A stretch of DNA of 64,000 nucleotides, taken from the NCBI RefSeq assembly GCF_003992015.1, contig NZ_RQVK01000001.1, positions 210,564 through 274,563 on the forward strand, written 5' to 3'. Under the pieces are notes generated by a model. It did no database searches and had not been told where the DNA came from. It saw nothing but the letters and a program-made list of their open reading frames with translations. The stretch comes from Veillonella sp. VA137 (GTDB lineage: Bacteria > Bacillota > Negativicutes > Veillonellales > Veillonellaceae). Positions 1 to 8,629 of the stretch are shown here, in pieces. The first letter of the stretch is position 1, and the number at the start of each line of letters is the position of its first letter. The translations under genes and the position numbers were made by a program.

Positions 1-293
1 TCTGGATACACTACAATAATAGGATCCTCTCCAGTATAGCTTTGCAAATAGTCTCGCAATCCTTGCCACTCTGGAGCCAGCTTTTTCTTCGGTTTATCAA
101 AGATAGGCAAATGGACAAGCAAAAATACTCGTGGCTCACCAAAGAGCGATACTTCTTGTAATTGCCCTAAAATAGAACCGGGACCTTGCTCCTCACGCAA
201 GGTAAGCAAGGTCCGATCTGTATATTGATGTAAGAGATTCTGTTTTTTTTCTTCTAATAATTGTGGTTCATCTCCATAGAGTAATGTAACCAT
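1..293 (-). CDS. holA: DNA polymerase III delta subunit, N-terminal part (cut by window edge)
   Basis: Reading the minus strand from an ATG at 293 gives about 97 codons with no stop before the window edge. The N-terminus (MVTLLYGDEPQLLEEKK) has the HolA pattern of a short beta strand, a YGxE loop and a helix, matching the degenerate Walker-type N-terminal domain of the delta subunit, which opens the beta clamp in the clamp loader. The ATG lies 10 bp after the comEC stop, and comEC-holA is a common gene order in Firmicutes. The C-terminal domains are outside the window. The family call rests on N-terminal resemblance plus context. Confidence 0.8.
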   Translation of the reverse strand, partial: MVTLLYGDEPQLLEEKKQNLLHQYTDRTLLTLREEQGPGSILGQLQEVSLFGEPRVFLLVHLPIFDKPKKKLAPEWQGLRDYLQSYTGEDPIIVVYP

Positions 294-303
294 CTGTCAC
301 CTC

Positions 304-2514
304 TTATAATGTTACTACATTGTTTTCATCACTGCCTACAATATACACTCCTTCCTCCACATCAAATTGACTGTGCAGGGTATTCCACACGATAAACTGC
401 GTTGCCCCTCGTTCTTGATAGTGCAATAGTTGATTGCTAGCGGTCAAGCCATATATTGTATTCGTTTCTCTTTTACTATTATACACTATTTCTTGAACTT
501 TTTCTCCTTCTTTTCTAGGATGAAAGTGAAACTTTCTGTGTCCTTTTACTTTAATTTCATAGCCTGCTTTCCTGTGAATTTGTACAGATAGCCAATCTAG
601 TGTTAGCTCTTTACCGGTTTGTCCTTTACTGTATAGATGCTCTAGGGTATCTACGTGAGCATAGCCCTTCTGATATCCCTCTACAAACACACCATTCCAA
701 TGACTAAATCCACGATGATGCAAGGCATCTATACATTGTTTCATCGCTCGTGGTGAAATATCGCCATTCTTAGCATCTATATATAGGTATGCCTCCCTAT
801 AAAAGCCTGTCTTACAGACCATAAAAGCTGGTCCTGAGGAGATAGCAATAGGGACCACTTGCACCATTGGTTTTACATACGATAGTCCTAAAGGCAACAT
901 CCCTACTACCAAGAGTGCAATACTTGCTATCCTATTCCATGCCACACGAATAGGCTCTTTCAGTGCTAACAACCAATATATATACGCCACGCCTAGATAC
1001 CACACTACCACTAACCATAAAGGCATCGGCGGTGACCACAATAGACCTAGATTACGAATAGCAAATAAAAGAGACATGCTGGCTTTCAGAATGAAACCTA
1101 AGAGGGACCAACCTAATGTAAAAGTAAATACCATATTGAGCAAAGATAGACACAGACCTGCAATGATAGCTATATCTAGCAAAGGACCTACAATCAGGTT
1201 GGACAAAATACTAAGAAAGCTAAGGATATGAAAATAATACAGCTCTATAGGAAATATAAGAACTTGTGCAGAGATACATAAAGCCACACCTTTAGAGATA
1301 GGATTCGGTGGAAACAGTCGATACACATAGGGATATAATCCGATGATCCCCAAGGTAGACCCAAAAGATAATACAAAACTAATATCTACCGCGAATAATG
1401 GTTTCCATAACAGTAAACATAAGGCAGATAGTAGGAGCGCATGTAAAGCACGATACATCCCACCATGCATAACCACGTATCCACTTAGTAGTCCCATCAT
1501 GGCAGATCGTAATACGGGCGGACTCCAACCCACAATAGTACAGTACAGCAAAATCAAAGTACAAGTGATGGAAAATTCTATACCTTTACGTAACTGTAAC
1601 CGTTGTAATACGGTAGAAATAATGAGAAATAAGAGAGCAATATGGGACCCTGACACCGACAAAATATGGATAAGCCCTGTTTCACTGAATAACTTTACCA
1701 TCGTTTCTGGCAGCATCGCGTATTGACCACCTAGAACCAAGGAGGAACCCAAGGTAGCAATGGATGGATCTAGATTTTCTTCAAATTGTTGTGCCACCCA
1801 ATGATGGGCTCTATCTAGGTAAGCACCCAGTGCATACCCCGTATCAGCTAGCCATATGCCTAGGGTTCTCTCCACTGTATAGTTCCCCTCTATGGTACCT
1901 TGATACAAATTTCCTTGCAATCCATCATTGATATGTCTCGTTTTCATAGATAAGGCACCACTTTGCTCATAATAGGTAAAGCCTTTCACAGTACCACGAA
2001 TGACGTATCGGTCTCCCATATGAATAGGTGGTTCCCCTGGCACATAAACACGAATACTGCCCTTCGCTGGTACATGTTCAGTAGCGCCATTCTTTTCTAT
2101 ATCCATACCTTCTACATCAGCATCTACCATGGTCATAATGCCATCTAGCGTCACAGTAGGTTGTGGATTAGAGGTGAATTGCACATAATAGGCACCATCG
2201 GCACCATAATAAAACGGTCTATCTTCAAAATAGTGTGTGATGACTCGATCTGTATGTACATATCCTATAGCCGTAAATACAGACATAATACCCACTAAGC
2301 CCATCACATATCGCATTATTTTATACATATGTTCATTACGTTGTTCGTATCCACGTAATCCTATTATCCCAAGGATACCAAATATCGTAATGATACTTAA
2401 CCAATACATAAGATAGGTGTGTAATTCGTTTTCGTATAGACTCATACAAATTCCCAATAGCATTCCTAGCACACTGGTGATACCTAGATCTATTGGCTTG
2501 GGTAACCTTTTCAT
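304..2514 (-). CDS. comEC: ComEC/Rec2 family DNA-uptake channel, degenerate C-terminal domain
   Basis: This 736-aa polytopic membrane protein has several N-terminal membrane segments, an OB-like extracellular stretch around residues 100-210, and the competence domain at about 250-510 with the conserved FSETGLIHILSVSGSHIALL region (read as two parts, FSETGLIHIL and SVSGSHIALL). ComEC carries single-stranded transforming DNA across the inner membrane. The last 190 residues lie where other ComEC proteins have a metallo-beta-lactamase-like domain, but no HxHxDH metal motif is visible. The start at 2514 overlaps the comEA stop by 4 bp, so the two are translationally coupled. The family call is firm; loss of the nuclease-like function is inference. 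Confidence 0.93.
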   Translation of the reverse strand: MKRLPKPIDLGITSVLGMLLGICMSLYENELHTYLMYWLSIITIFGILGIIGLRGYEQRNEHMYKIMRYVMGLVGIMSVFTAIGYVHTDRVITHYFEDRPFYYGADGAYYVQFTSNPQPTVTLDGIMTMVDADVEGMDIEKNGATEHVPAKGSIRVYVPGEPPIHMGDRYVIRGTVKGFTYYEQSGALSMKTRHINDGLQGNLYQGTIEGNYTVERTLGIWLADTGYALGAYLDRAHHWVAQQFEENLDPSIATLGSSLVLGGQYAMLPETMVKLFSETGLIHILSVSGSHIALLFLIISTVLQRLQLRKGIEFSITCTLILLYCTIVGWSPPVLRSAMMGLLSGYVVMHGGMYRALHALLLSALCLLLWKPLFAVDISFVLSFGSTLGIIGLYPYVYRLFPPNPISKGVALCISAQVLIFPIELYYFHILSFLSILSNLIVGPLLDIAIIAGLCLSLLNMVFTFTLGWSLLGFILKASMSLLFAIRNLGLLWSPPMPLWLVVVWYLGVAYIYWLLALKEPIRVAWNRIASIALLVVGMLPLGLSYVKPMVQVVPIAISSGPAFMVCKTGFYREAYLYIDAKNGDISPRAMKQCIDALHHRGFSHWNGVFVEGYQKGYAHVDTLEHLYSKGQTGKELTLDWLSVQIHRKAGYEIKVKGHRKFHFHPRKEGEKVQEIVYNSKRETNTIYGLTASNQLLHYQERGATQFIVWNTLHSQFDVEEGVYIVGSDENNVVTL

Positions 2515-3113
2515 AATCGTACTTTCTCCACAATTTTTTTATACAATGCAGGTCCGATGCCCTTCACCTGTCGTAATTCTTCTAAACTTTTGAAAGGTCC
2601 ATGTTCTTGACGATAGTCCACAATTTTTTTCGCCATCTTAGGCCCTATACCAGATACTTTTTGTAAGTCTGCTTCCGATCCATCATTGATGGATATGTTT
2701 TGTTTTCGTAATAATTCTTCCGGACTGCCGTGAAAGTTGAAATCTACATGAATATGTGCGCTTTCCTCTAAGGTATCTTCTAAATGTAGATGATTCACAT
2801 CTGCATAGGGCAATAGTCCTTTACTGGCCTCAATAGCTGACTTCACTGTCGCAGGACTTTGTAGCTCATACAACCCTGGTTCTTCTACAGCTCCCGTAAC
2901 ATACACCAAAATCGTAGTTGCTTTTGTTTCCTTCTCCACTGGACCACCTCGGTCTCCTTTTTCAGAGGGTTTGACAATCTTCGGCGTATCAGATTGTGAT
3001 ACATCTCCATCGCCTTTCATAGGTGTATCTGCTATAATAAGATAGTATCCACATACACACAGTAGGAATAGGCATACAATGATGCCAATTCGTTTTCGAT
3101 TTGTTACTTTCAT
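2511..3113 (-). CDS. comEA: ComEA, DNA-binding competence protein (SLBB plus helix-hairpin-helix)
   Basis: About 200 aa. One N-terminal membrane anchor (GIIVCLFLLCVCGYYLII) is followed by a charged linker, an SLBB domain (ILVYVTGAVEEPGLYEL), and two C-terminal helix-hairpin-helix motifs (VSGIGPKMAKKIVDY and VKGIGPALYKKIVE). In the family this protein binds double-stranded DNA outside the inner membrane and passes it to ComEC. I chose the ATG at 3113 because AAAGGATG lies about 8 nt upstream. A longer reading from a TTG at 3131 would put that ribosome site inside the gene. The 3' end overlaps comEC by 4 bp. Confidence 0.93.
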   Translation of the reverse strand: MKVTNRKRIGIIVCLFLLCVCGYYLIIADTPMKGDGDVSQSDTPKIVKPSEKGDRGGPVEKETKATTILVYVTGAVEEPGLYELQSPATVKSAIEASKGLLPYADVNHLHLEDTLEESAHIHVDFNFHGSPEELLRKQNISINDGSEADLQKVSGIGPKMAKKIVDYRQEHGPFKSLEELRQVKGIGPALYKKIVEKVRL

Positions 3114-3198
3114 TCTATCACATCCTTTCAAACAAAAGGTTCGTCATAGATGAGTAGTATCCTTTAAAATTCACTACCAGTATATATTTGGAGGTATT

Positions 3199-4425
3199 AT
3201 GAAAGAAGATTTACAACAATATGCCCGCCTTTTACTACAAGAAGGTGTCAATTTACAACAAGACCAACTGTTGGTCATCAATGGAGATGTAGAAAATAAA
3301 GATTTTGTATACATCGTTGTGGACGAGGCCTATGCACTGGGTGCTAAAGATGTGCACATTAATTGGCGTAGCACTATCACAGCTAAGTCTCGTCTATCCA
3401 ATGTGAAAGATGAAGTCTTATCTAACCCTGCTCCTTGGATTCAAGATATGTATCATCATATCCTTGATTCCAATGCCTGTATTTTATCCTTAATCAGTGC
3501 GAATCCATTTGCCTATGAAGGCGTGCCTTCTGAAAAAATCGCCCTCGCCTCTCGTAGCACGGGCAAGTTAACTAAATTTTACCACGAGGCCATTATGGAT
3601 TCCACCCTTACTTGGTGTGTAGCCTCAGTAGCCACTCTCACATGGGCTGATTTGCTTGGTTATGAGGGCACAGAAGAAGAAAAAATCAACCGCTTATGGA
3701 ATACTATCTTTACCTTATGTCGTATGAAACACGTACCAGAAGAAGAATCCTTCGCCAACCATTTAGATCGCCTTGCTAAGCGCACCAAAACACTGAATGA
3801 TTTACAATTGGTATCCTTACATTATACCTGTCCAAACGGTACAGACTTAACTTTACAAATGCCAGAAGGGCACTTATGGTTAGGTGGTAAAGAATCATCT
3901 AAAAAAGGAATTATCTTTGATGCCAATATTCCAACAGAAGAAGTATTTTCTGCACCTCATTATGCAGGTGCCAATGGCATTGTGTACTCTACGAAACCAT
4001 TAATCTATGATGGAAACCGCATCGAAGACTTCCATATGACATTCAAAGATGGTAAGGTCGTTGACTACGATGCCAAACAAGGTCGTGAGTATTTAACAAA
4101 CCTCATTGAGACGGATGAAAACTCTTGCTACCTTGGAGAAGTAGCCCTTGTAGACCATTACTCCCCTATTAGCCAATCCAATATGATTTTCTTTGAAACC
4201 TTGTACGATGAAAATGCATCGTGTCACTTGGCTTTAGGTGCTGCGTACCCAACTTGCTTAACCCATAGCGATGAATTATCTCAAGAAGAACTCCATGCTC
4301 GTGGATTGAATACATCCTTAGCTCATACAGACTTTATGATTGGTCATGAAAAAATGAACATCATGGGCACCACTAAAGACGGCAAAGAAGTTCCTATTAT
4401 GATTGAAGGACGATTGCAAGTATAA
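3199..4425 (+). CDS. Aminopeptidase, M29 (thermophilic aminopeptidase) family
   Basis: This 408-aa cytosolic metallo-aminopeptidase resembles AmpS/AmpT/PepS, which remove N-terminal residues using a two-metal centre. Ligand-bearing regions are visible in order: IPTEEVFSAP, YLGEVALVDHYSP, DENASCHLALGAAYP and HTDFMIGHEKMNIMG. Length is normal for the family. It has a clean GGAGG site before the ATG and faces away from comEA, so the 67 bp between them must hold divergent promoters. A hairpin terminator follows at about 4523-4564. The specific substrate cannot be read from sequence. Confidence 0.9.
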   Translation: MKEDLQQYARLLLQEGVNLQQDQLLVINGDVENKDFVYIVVDEAYALGAKDVHINWRSTITAKSRLSNVKDEVLSNPAPWIQDMYHHILDSNACILSLISANPFAYEGVPSEKIALASRSTGKLTKFYHEAIMDSTLTWCVASVATLTWADLLGYEGTEEEKINRLWNTIFTLCRMKHVPEEESFANHLDRLAKRTKTLNDLQLVSLHYTCPNGTDLTLQMPEGHLWLGGKESSKKGIIFDANIPTEEVFSAPHYAGANGIVYSTKPLIYDGNRIEDFHMTFKDGKVVDYDAKQGREYLTNLIETDENSCYLGEVALVDHYSPISQSNMIFFETLYDENASCHLALGAAYPTCLTHSDELSQEELHARGLNTSLAHTDFMIGHEKMNIMGTTKDGKEVPIMIEGRLQV

Positions 4426-4522
4426 GAGCACTCTATCTAACATACTATTATGCATGTCCCCCATAAAATCATCAGAAGTCCACATCTTATGGAAAGGTGT
4501 ATGAACTAACATATGGTAATGC

Positions 4523-4566
4523 AAAAAAGAGGTACCTCTCATGACCGCAAGGTGCCTCTTTTTATT
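4523..4566 (+). terminator. Intrinsic terminator of the M29 aminopeptidase gene
   Basis: The arms AAAAAGAGGTACCT and AGGTGCCTCTTTTT pair with a single G-U wobble around a short loop, and the second arm ends in a T-run. The A-rich start of the first arm means it could also work on the minus strand. Confidence 0.8.
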
Positions 4567-4660
4567 GTGTCTATTTGTTTTCTGCCATATACCAGTAGTC
4601 TATTGCATGGCAGCCCTATGGTTTACATCTATTAAACTGTTGTACGATAAGATATTGATC

Positions 4661-5332
4661 TTATAACAATGTATCCACTGCAATATTCACTATTATATCT
4701 GATGGGCTTTCACAAATATAATCAGCACCAGCAGATTCTAGTTCTTCTACTGAGCCATAACCATAGGATACGCCCATGGCCACACAGTTTAATTCTTTCG
4801 CAGCTTCCATATCGTATTTACGATCTCCCACCATATACCAACGAGAGATTTTATATTTTAGTTCAGTCACCTTATTCATATCTTGTAATGCTTCTTGCAA
4901 GATATCTTTTTTATGTACTAACCCAATTTCTCGATTGGCCCCACGAATTACTTCAAAGTATGGATCTAGTTTAAAATGCTTAATAATATCCTTTGCTTGT
5001 TCTTCAGGTTTTGCCGTAGCAATCCCAACATAAGCACCTGTCTTACGAAGCGCTTTTAAGGCTTCTTCAATTTGGGGATACACTGCATTTTCATATTTTC
5101 CTACGGAATCATACCGTTCTTTGAAAAAGTTGTAGGCCTGCTCCACCTCTTCATCTGTCATATGGCAATGTTCTTTAAAAGAATCCGCCAACGGTGGACC
5201 AATGAATAATTGTAATGTGTCCTCATCAGGAATAGGATGATTCATACTCGTTAAGGCATGACGTATAGACTTTAAAATTCCTTCATGAGAATCTGTTAAT
5301 GTTCCATCTAAATCAAAAATAACACAAATCAT
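4661..5332 (-). CDS. HAD-superfamily hydrolase, phosphoglycolate-phosphatase-like
   Basis: About 223 aa. HAD motif I is at the very N-terminus (FDLDGTLTDS), motif II is the TAKP region (GIATAKPEEQ), and motifs III/IV are around the later lysines and MVGDRKYDMEAA. The cap carries the FIGPPL signature seen in Gph/PpaX-like and 5'-nucleotidase-like members. It should remove phosphate from a small metabolite; the substrate is unknown. The ATG at 5332 has AGGAG 6 nt upstream, while the 15-bp longer TTG reading includes that site, so I reject the longer form. It is a single gene converging on the aminopeptidase. Confidence 0.88.
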   Translation of the reverse strand: MICVIFDLDGTLTDSHEGILKSIRHALTSMNHPIPDEDTLQLFIGPPLADSFKEHCHMTDEEVEQAYNFFKERYDSVGKYENAVYPQIEEALKALRKTGAYVGIATAKPEEQAKDIIKHFKLDPYFEVIRGANREIGLVHKKDILQEALQDMNKVTELKYKISRWYMVGDRKYDMEAAKELNCVAMGVSYGYGSVEELESAGADYICESPSDIIVNIAVDTLL

Positions 5333-5488
5333 AATGACTCCTATCAAAAATAAATGCGTTGTTATATATGTTCTAATACATATAATAAATAAAAGTTAAT
5401 TATTTCCCTATGTCAATTCCACTTTAAAAATATACTAAGTATATATCTTCTTAGGTACAAGATACATTTCTTGATGATAGAAAATACC

Positions 5489-5517
5489 TTTACAACTCAT
5501 ACAGTAAAGAGTATACT
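5489..5517 (+). promoter_or_regulatory. Sigma-70-type promoter of the [2Fe-2S] protein gene
   Basis: The -35 is TTTACA (5489-5494) and the -10 is TATACT (5512-5517), with a 17-bp spacer. The predicted start is about 5524, inside the palindrome listed next. Confidence 0.75.
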
Positions 5518-5518
5518 G

Positions 5519-5540
5519 TATATAGAAAAGTTTCTATATA
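5519..5540 (+). promoter_or_regulatory. Perfect 10-bp inverted repeat over the transcription start (operator candidate)
   Basis: The arms TATATAGAAA and TTTCTATATA are exact reverse complements separated by AG. The site starts 2 bp after the -10 and ends just before the AGGAGG ribosome site. This placement suits a dimeric repressor. A 2-nt spacer is too tight for a stable RNA hairpin without opening the inner pairs. The regulator is not identifiable from the window. Confidence 0.6.
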
Positions 5541-5553
5541 GTAGGAGGACAGT

Positions 5554-5778
5554 ATGGAAGATAATCAAATTCCTACGGCCATTTTAGATAAATTAACAAA
5601 AGTTTGTACTTGCCGTAGTATTACAAGAAAAGCAATCAAAGAAGCAATCTTAGATGGTTGCGATACATTTCCTAAAATTAGAGAGCGCACTAGTGCTGGT
5701 ACTGGTGCATGCGGTGGCAAAGGCTGTGGCCCACGAGTGGTGAAACTTTTAAAAGAACACCAAGAAGGACAATGGTAA
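5554..5778 (+). CDS. Small BFD-like [2Fe-2S]-binding protein
   Basis: 74 aa. Four cysteines are placed as C18-x-C20 and C53-x4-C58 (VCTCRS and ACGGKGCGP), the pattern of the BFD/NifU-middle/NirB-type [2Fe-2S] fold. Such small proteins carry electrons or clusters; bacterioferritin-associated ferredoxin is the best-known member. No bacterioferritin or reductase gene is adjacent, so the partner is unknown. It has its own promoter, a perfect palindrome over the start site, AGGAGG before the ATG and a strong terminator, so it is a tightly controlled one-gene unit. The nearby suf operon is on the opposite strand and converges on it. Confidence 0.85.
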   Translation: MEDNQIPTAILDKLTKVCTCRSITRKAIKEAILDGCDTFPKIRERTSAGTGACGGKGCGPRVVKLLKEHQEGQW

Positions 5779-5800
5779 GCGTGACCAACATAAGAACCAT

Positions 5801-5832
5801 AAGATAGGTGATATACATCACCTATCTTTTTT
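5801..5832 (+). terminator. Intrinsic terminator of the [2Fe-2S] gene
   Basis: A perfect 12-bp stem (AAGATAGGTGAT / ATCACCTATCTT) with a 4-nt loop is followed by a T-run. Confidence 0.9.
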
Positions 5833-5836
5833 ATAT

Positions 5837-5890
5837 ACACAAAAAAGGCTGCTCAAGAATGTACATCATTCTGTAGCAGCCTTTTTTTTA
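5837..5890 (-). terminator. Terminator of the suf operon (probably bidirectional)
   Basis: The arms AAAAAAGGCTGCT and AGCAGCCTTTTTT flank an inner partial stem (CAAGAATG / CATTCTG). On the minus strand the stem is followed by T6 and begins directly at the sufU stop codon. Confidence 0.85.
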
Positions 5891-6313
5891 TTTCTTTAAT
5901 GCTTCACGCAATGTATGCCAAGCAAGCACTGCACATTTAACACGGGCAGGCATGTTAGAAATATTTTGCAAAGCAATCGCATCTTCTAAGGCTTCTAATT
6001 CGTCTTCATCAGTCACTTCTTTTTTGATCATTCCTAAGAAAAGGTCCACTAGTTGGAACGCTTCTTCTAAGGATTTACCAGTAATGACATCAATCATCAT
6101 AGATGCCGATGCTTGGCTGATAGCACAGCCGGAACCTGTATAAGCAGCATCTTTTACAATACCCTCTACCACATTCACTTGCAATGTTAAATCATCACCG
6201 CAACTTGGATTATGACCATGTTCACTAGCAGTAAAGACCTCTAACAAACGCTTATTACGCTTATCTTGGTTATGCTCCAAAATCAGTTCCGTATACACTT
6301 GATCCATTTCCAT
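5888..6313 (-). CDS. sufU: SufU-type iron-sulfur assembly / sulfur-transfer protein
   Basis: 141 aa. The zinc/sulfur ligands of SufU are all present: C38 and D40 in NPSCGD, C63 in GSGCAIS and C127 in RVKCA. In Firmicutes SufU takes persulfide sulfur from SufS and feeds the SufBCD scaffold. It is the last gene of sufCBDSU, 13 bp after sufS. The start at 6313 has AAGGAG 9 nt upstream; an ATG two codons later is the alternative. Confidence 0.95.
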   Translation of the reverse strand: MEMDQVYTELILEHNQDKRNKRLLEVFTASEHGHNPSCGDDLTLQVNVVEGIVKDAAYTGSGCAISQASASMMIDVITGKSLEEAFQLVDLFLGMIKKEVTDEDELEALEDAIALQNISNMPARVKCAVLAWHTLREALKK

Positions 6314-6326
6314 GGTATTGTTCTCC

Positions 6327-7556
6327 TTACTCTGACAAGCCCATGGTTGGTCTAACTGTTTTTAGGGCTTCCAAAAATTGATCTAAATCTTCTTTTTTAG
6401 TATAGATATACATACTAATTCGACTGGATGCAGGTACTCCATAATACGCACCTAGTGGTTGCGCACAATGATGACCAGAACGTAAGCATACCCCATGGCT
6501 ATCCATGATCGTTGCTACATCGTGAGGATGTACATCATCCACAGTGAAAGCAATAACTCCATGCTTTTCTTCTGGATTGGCACTACCTAATACATGAATA
6601 TGTGGCATAGCCGCTAGTTTAGGTAATACATAGCGCACTAATTCTTGTTCATATTCATGAATAGCATCCATACCAAACTGTTCCAAATACTCAATGGCAG
6701 CTTTTAATGTAACAGCACCATGTGCATTGGGTGTGCCAGCCTCAAATTTATAAGGTACTTCATTGAATGTTGTAGTTTGTTCTTTCACATATTCAATCAT
6801 GTCCCCACCAAATAAGAATGGATCCATGTCTTCTAATAAGTGATATTTACCATACACAACACCAATACCTTGAGAGGCACACATTTTATGACCTGAGAAA
6901 ACGAAGAAATCACAATCTAATGCTTGCACATCAATAGCTTGATGAGGAGCCGATTGTGCTCCATCTAGGATAGCGATAGCACCAACAGCATGCGCACGTT
7001 CCACTAGCTCTTTCACTGGAAATTCCATACCTAGTACATTGCTTACATGGGCAAAGGATACAATTTTCGTAGATTCATCAATTTTATCCATTTCACCATC
7101 TTTAATGTGACCAGTTTCATCTAGGTACAAATATTCCAAGGTAGCACCTGTCATTCGGCATACATATTGCCAAGACACAAGATTCGCATGATGCTCCGCT
7201 ACCGTAATGACGATTTTATCTCCCGCTTTCACATGCTTCACTCCATAGGAATGAGCAATTAAGTTCAAGCTTTCTGTCGTATTGCGAGTAAAGATAATTT
7301 CCTCACGTTTACGAGCATTGATAAAACGTTGCACCACATCACGAGTTCCTTCATAAGCCTCAGATGCTTCCATGGCAAGCACATGGGCCCCACGATGGGG
7401 ATTCCCATTGTGATTTGCCATATGTGTTTCTAATGCTTTCATCACTTGCACTGGAATTTGTGTGGTTGCACCACTGTCTAAGTAAGCAATACGTTTACCA
7501 CGATGGGTTCTTGTTAAAATTGGAAAATCTTTATATGCCTCTGCTATTGGTTTCAT
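6327..7556 (-). CDS. sufS: Cysteine desulfurase SufS
   Basis: This 409-aa PLP enzyme is a class II (CsdB/SufS-type) desulfurase that takes sulfur from cysteine for cluster assembly. The PLP lysine is K224 in SGHKMCAS, the catalytic cysteine is C364 in RSGHHCAQP, and the short loop around it is typical of SufS, as is the paired SufU. Length is normal. It lies between sufD (14-bp gap) and sufU in the operon. Confidence 0.96.
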   Translation of the reverse strand: MKPIAEAYKDFPILTRTHRGKRIAYLDSGATTQIPVQVMKALETHMANHNGNPHRGAHVLAMEASEAYEGTRDVVQRFINARKREEIIFTRNTTESLNLIAHSYGVKHVKAGDKIVITVAEHHANLVSWQYVCRMTGATLEYLYLDETGHIKDGEMDKIDESTKIVSFAHVSNVLGMEFPVKELVERAHAVGAIAILDGAQSAPHQAIDVQALDCDFFVFSGHKMCASQGIGVVYGKYHLLEDMDPFLFGGDMIEYVKEQTTTFNEVPYKFEAGTPNAHGAVTLKAAIEYLEQFGMDAIHEYEQELVRYVLPKLAAMPHIHVLGSANPEEKHGVIAFTVDDVHPHDVATIMDSHGVCLRSGHHCAQPLGAYYGVPASSRISMYIYTKKEDLDQFLEALKTVRPTMGLSE

Positions 7557-7570
7557 ACTATCCCTCTCAA

Positions 7571-8620
7571 TTATATTTTTTGTCGTAGTACTGCTAAGGC
7601 AGTTTCTTCCATTTCTTCATTGCCAATACGATCAATCAATGGTCGTAACATGGATTCTACGATGATGTGTTTTGCTTCCTCTTCGTTAAAACCACGGCTC
7701 ATTAAATAGAATAGTTTAGCTTGGTCTAATTGACCAGCACTAGATGCGTGATTACCAGATACATTATCTTCTTTACATAATAACAATGGTAAAGAGATGG
7801 ATTTAACTTGTGGTGTTAATAACAAGCATGTATCTTCTTCTGCACCTTCTGATGCCAAGCTACCACGCAAGAAATCTAAAGTACCACGGAATGATTTTTT
7901 AGAAGAACCATTCAATGCACCTAAGTTATTAATATTACTGATTGTTTTTCTACCAATATGTTTCATCAACATAGCGATATCAAATACTTGTGTATCAGTA
8001 CCACAGTAGCCCAAGTCATGCTCTACTTCAGCATAGTCGCCTACTAAATCCTCTTGGTAATTCAAGAAGTTTTCAGATCCACCCAACTCAATATTGATGA
8101 ACTCTACATGACCAGACTCTTCTACTCGTGTATAACGATGTTCAAATTGTTGTACCTTACCAGTTAGCAACTGCACTTTTTTGAACACTACCGACGCCCC
8201 TGTGTGGGACACGATTTCTGAAAGTAACCCCACATGACCATCAGTAGCTTCACCTTTCAAGCAAAGCGTTAACTCTAGGGTAGAGTCTTTTTCCGCTTCG
8301 ATTTGTAAGAGTGTTCTTTCACTGACAGCACCTTGTACATCAAGAACTATGGTCAATGCTTCCTTTGCACCAGCTGGCACTTGAATGTGATAGCCATGTG
8401 TAAAGTGATGCGATGCATCACGCAAAGCACCTGCATGGACGCCTTCATAAGAAGGTTCTAATAGTTCTTTATTTGTAATATCTGTTACAATGTGCTTGGA
8501 CCCTTCAACAGTCACTGTAGCACGTTCTGTACCAGCCCATACATTGCCTTCTGTATGATTTACCTTTAACCAACGGAAAGTCGGTCTAGGCAATTCATTA
8601 AAATGTAATGTGTTGCTCAT
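7571..8620 (-). CDS. sufD: SufD scaffold subunit
   Basis: 349 aa. The C-terminal half carries the beta-helix core shared by SufB and SufD (LGYCGTDTQVFDIAML, then HASSAGQLDQAKLFYLMSRG). In the family SufD pairs with SufB and SufC as SufBC2D to build [Fe-S] clusters. The conserved DxxxLFYLMSRGxxxxEA segment is clear. It is shorter than many SufD proteins in the N-terminal region, but position and core agree. GGAGG precedes the ATG at 8620, 9 bp after sufB. Confidence 0.92.
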   Translation of the reverse strand: MSNTLHFNELPRPTFRWLKVNHTEGNVWAGTERATVTVEGSKHIVTDITNKELLEPSYEGVHAGALRDASHHFTHGYHIQVPAGAKEALTIVLDVQGAVSERTLLQIEAEKDSTLELTLCLKGEATDGHVGLLSEIVSHTGASVVFKKVQLLTGKVQQFEHRYTRVEESGHVEFINIELGGSENFLNYQEDLVGDYAEVEHDLGYCGTDTQVFDIAMLMKHIGRKTISNINNLGALNGSSKKSFRGTLDFLRGSLASEGAEEDTCLLLTPQVKSISLPLLLCKEDNVSGNHASSAGQLDQAKLFYLMSRGFNEEEAKHIIVESMLRPLIDRIGNEEMEETALAVLRQKI

Positions 8621-8629
8621 CCTAACCTC

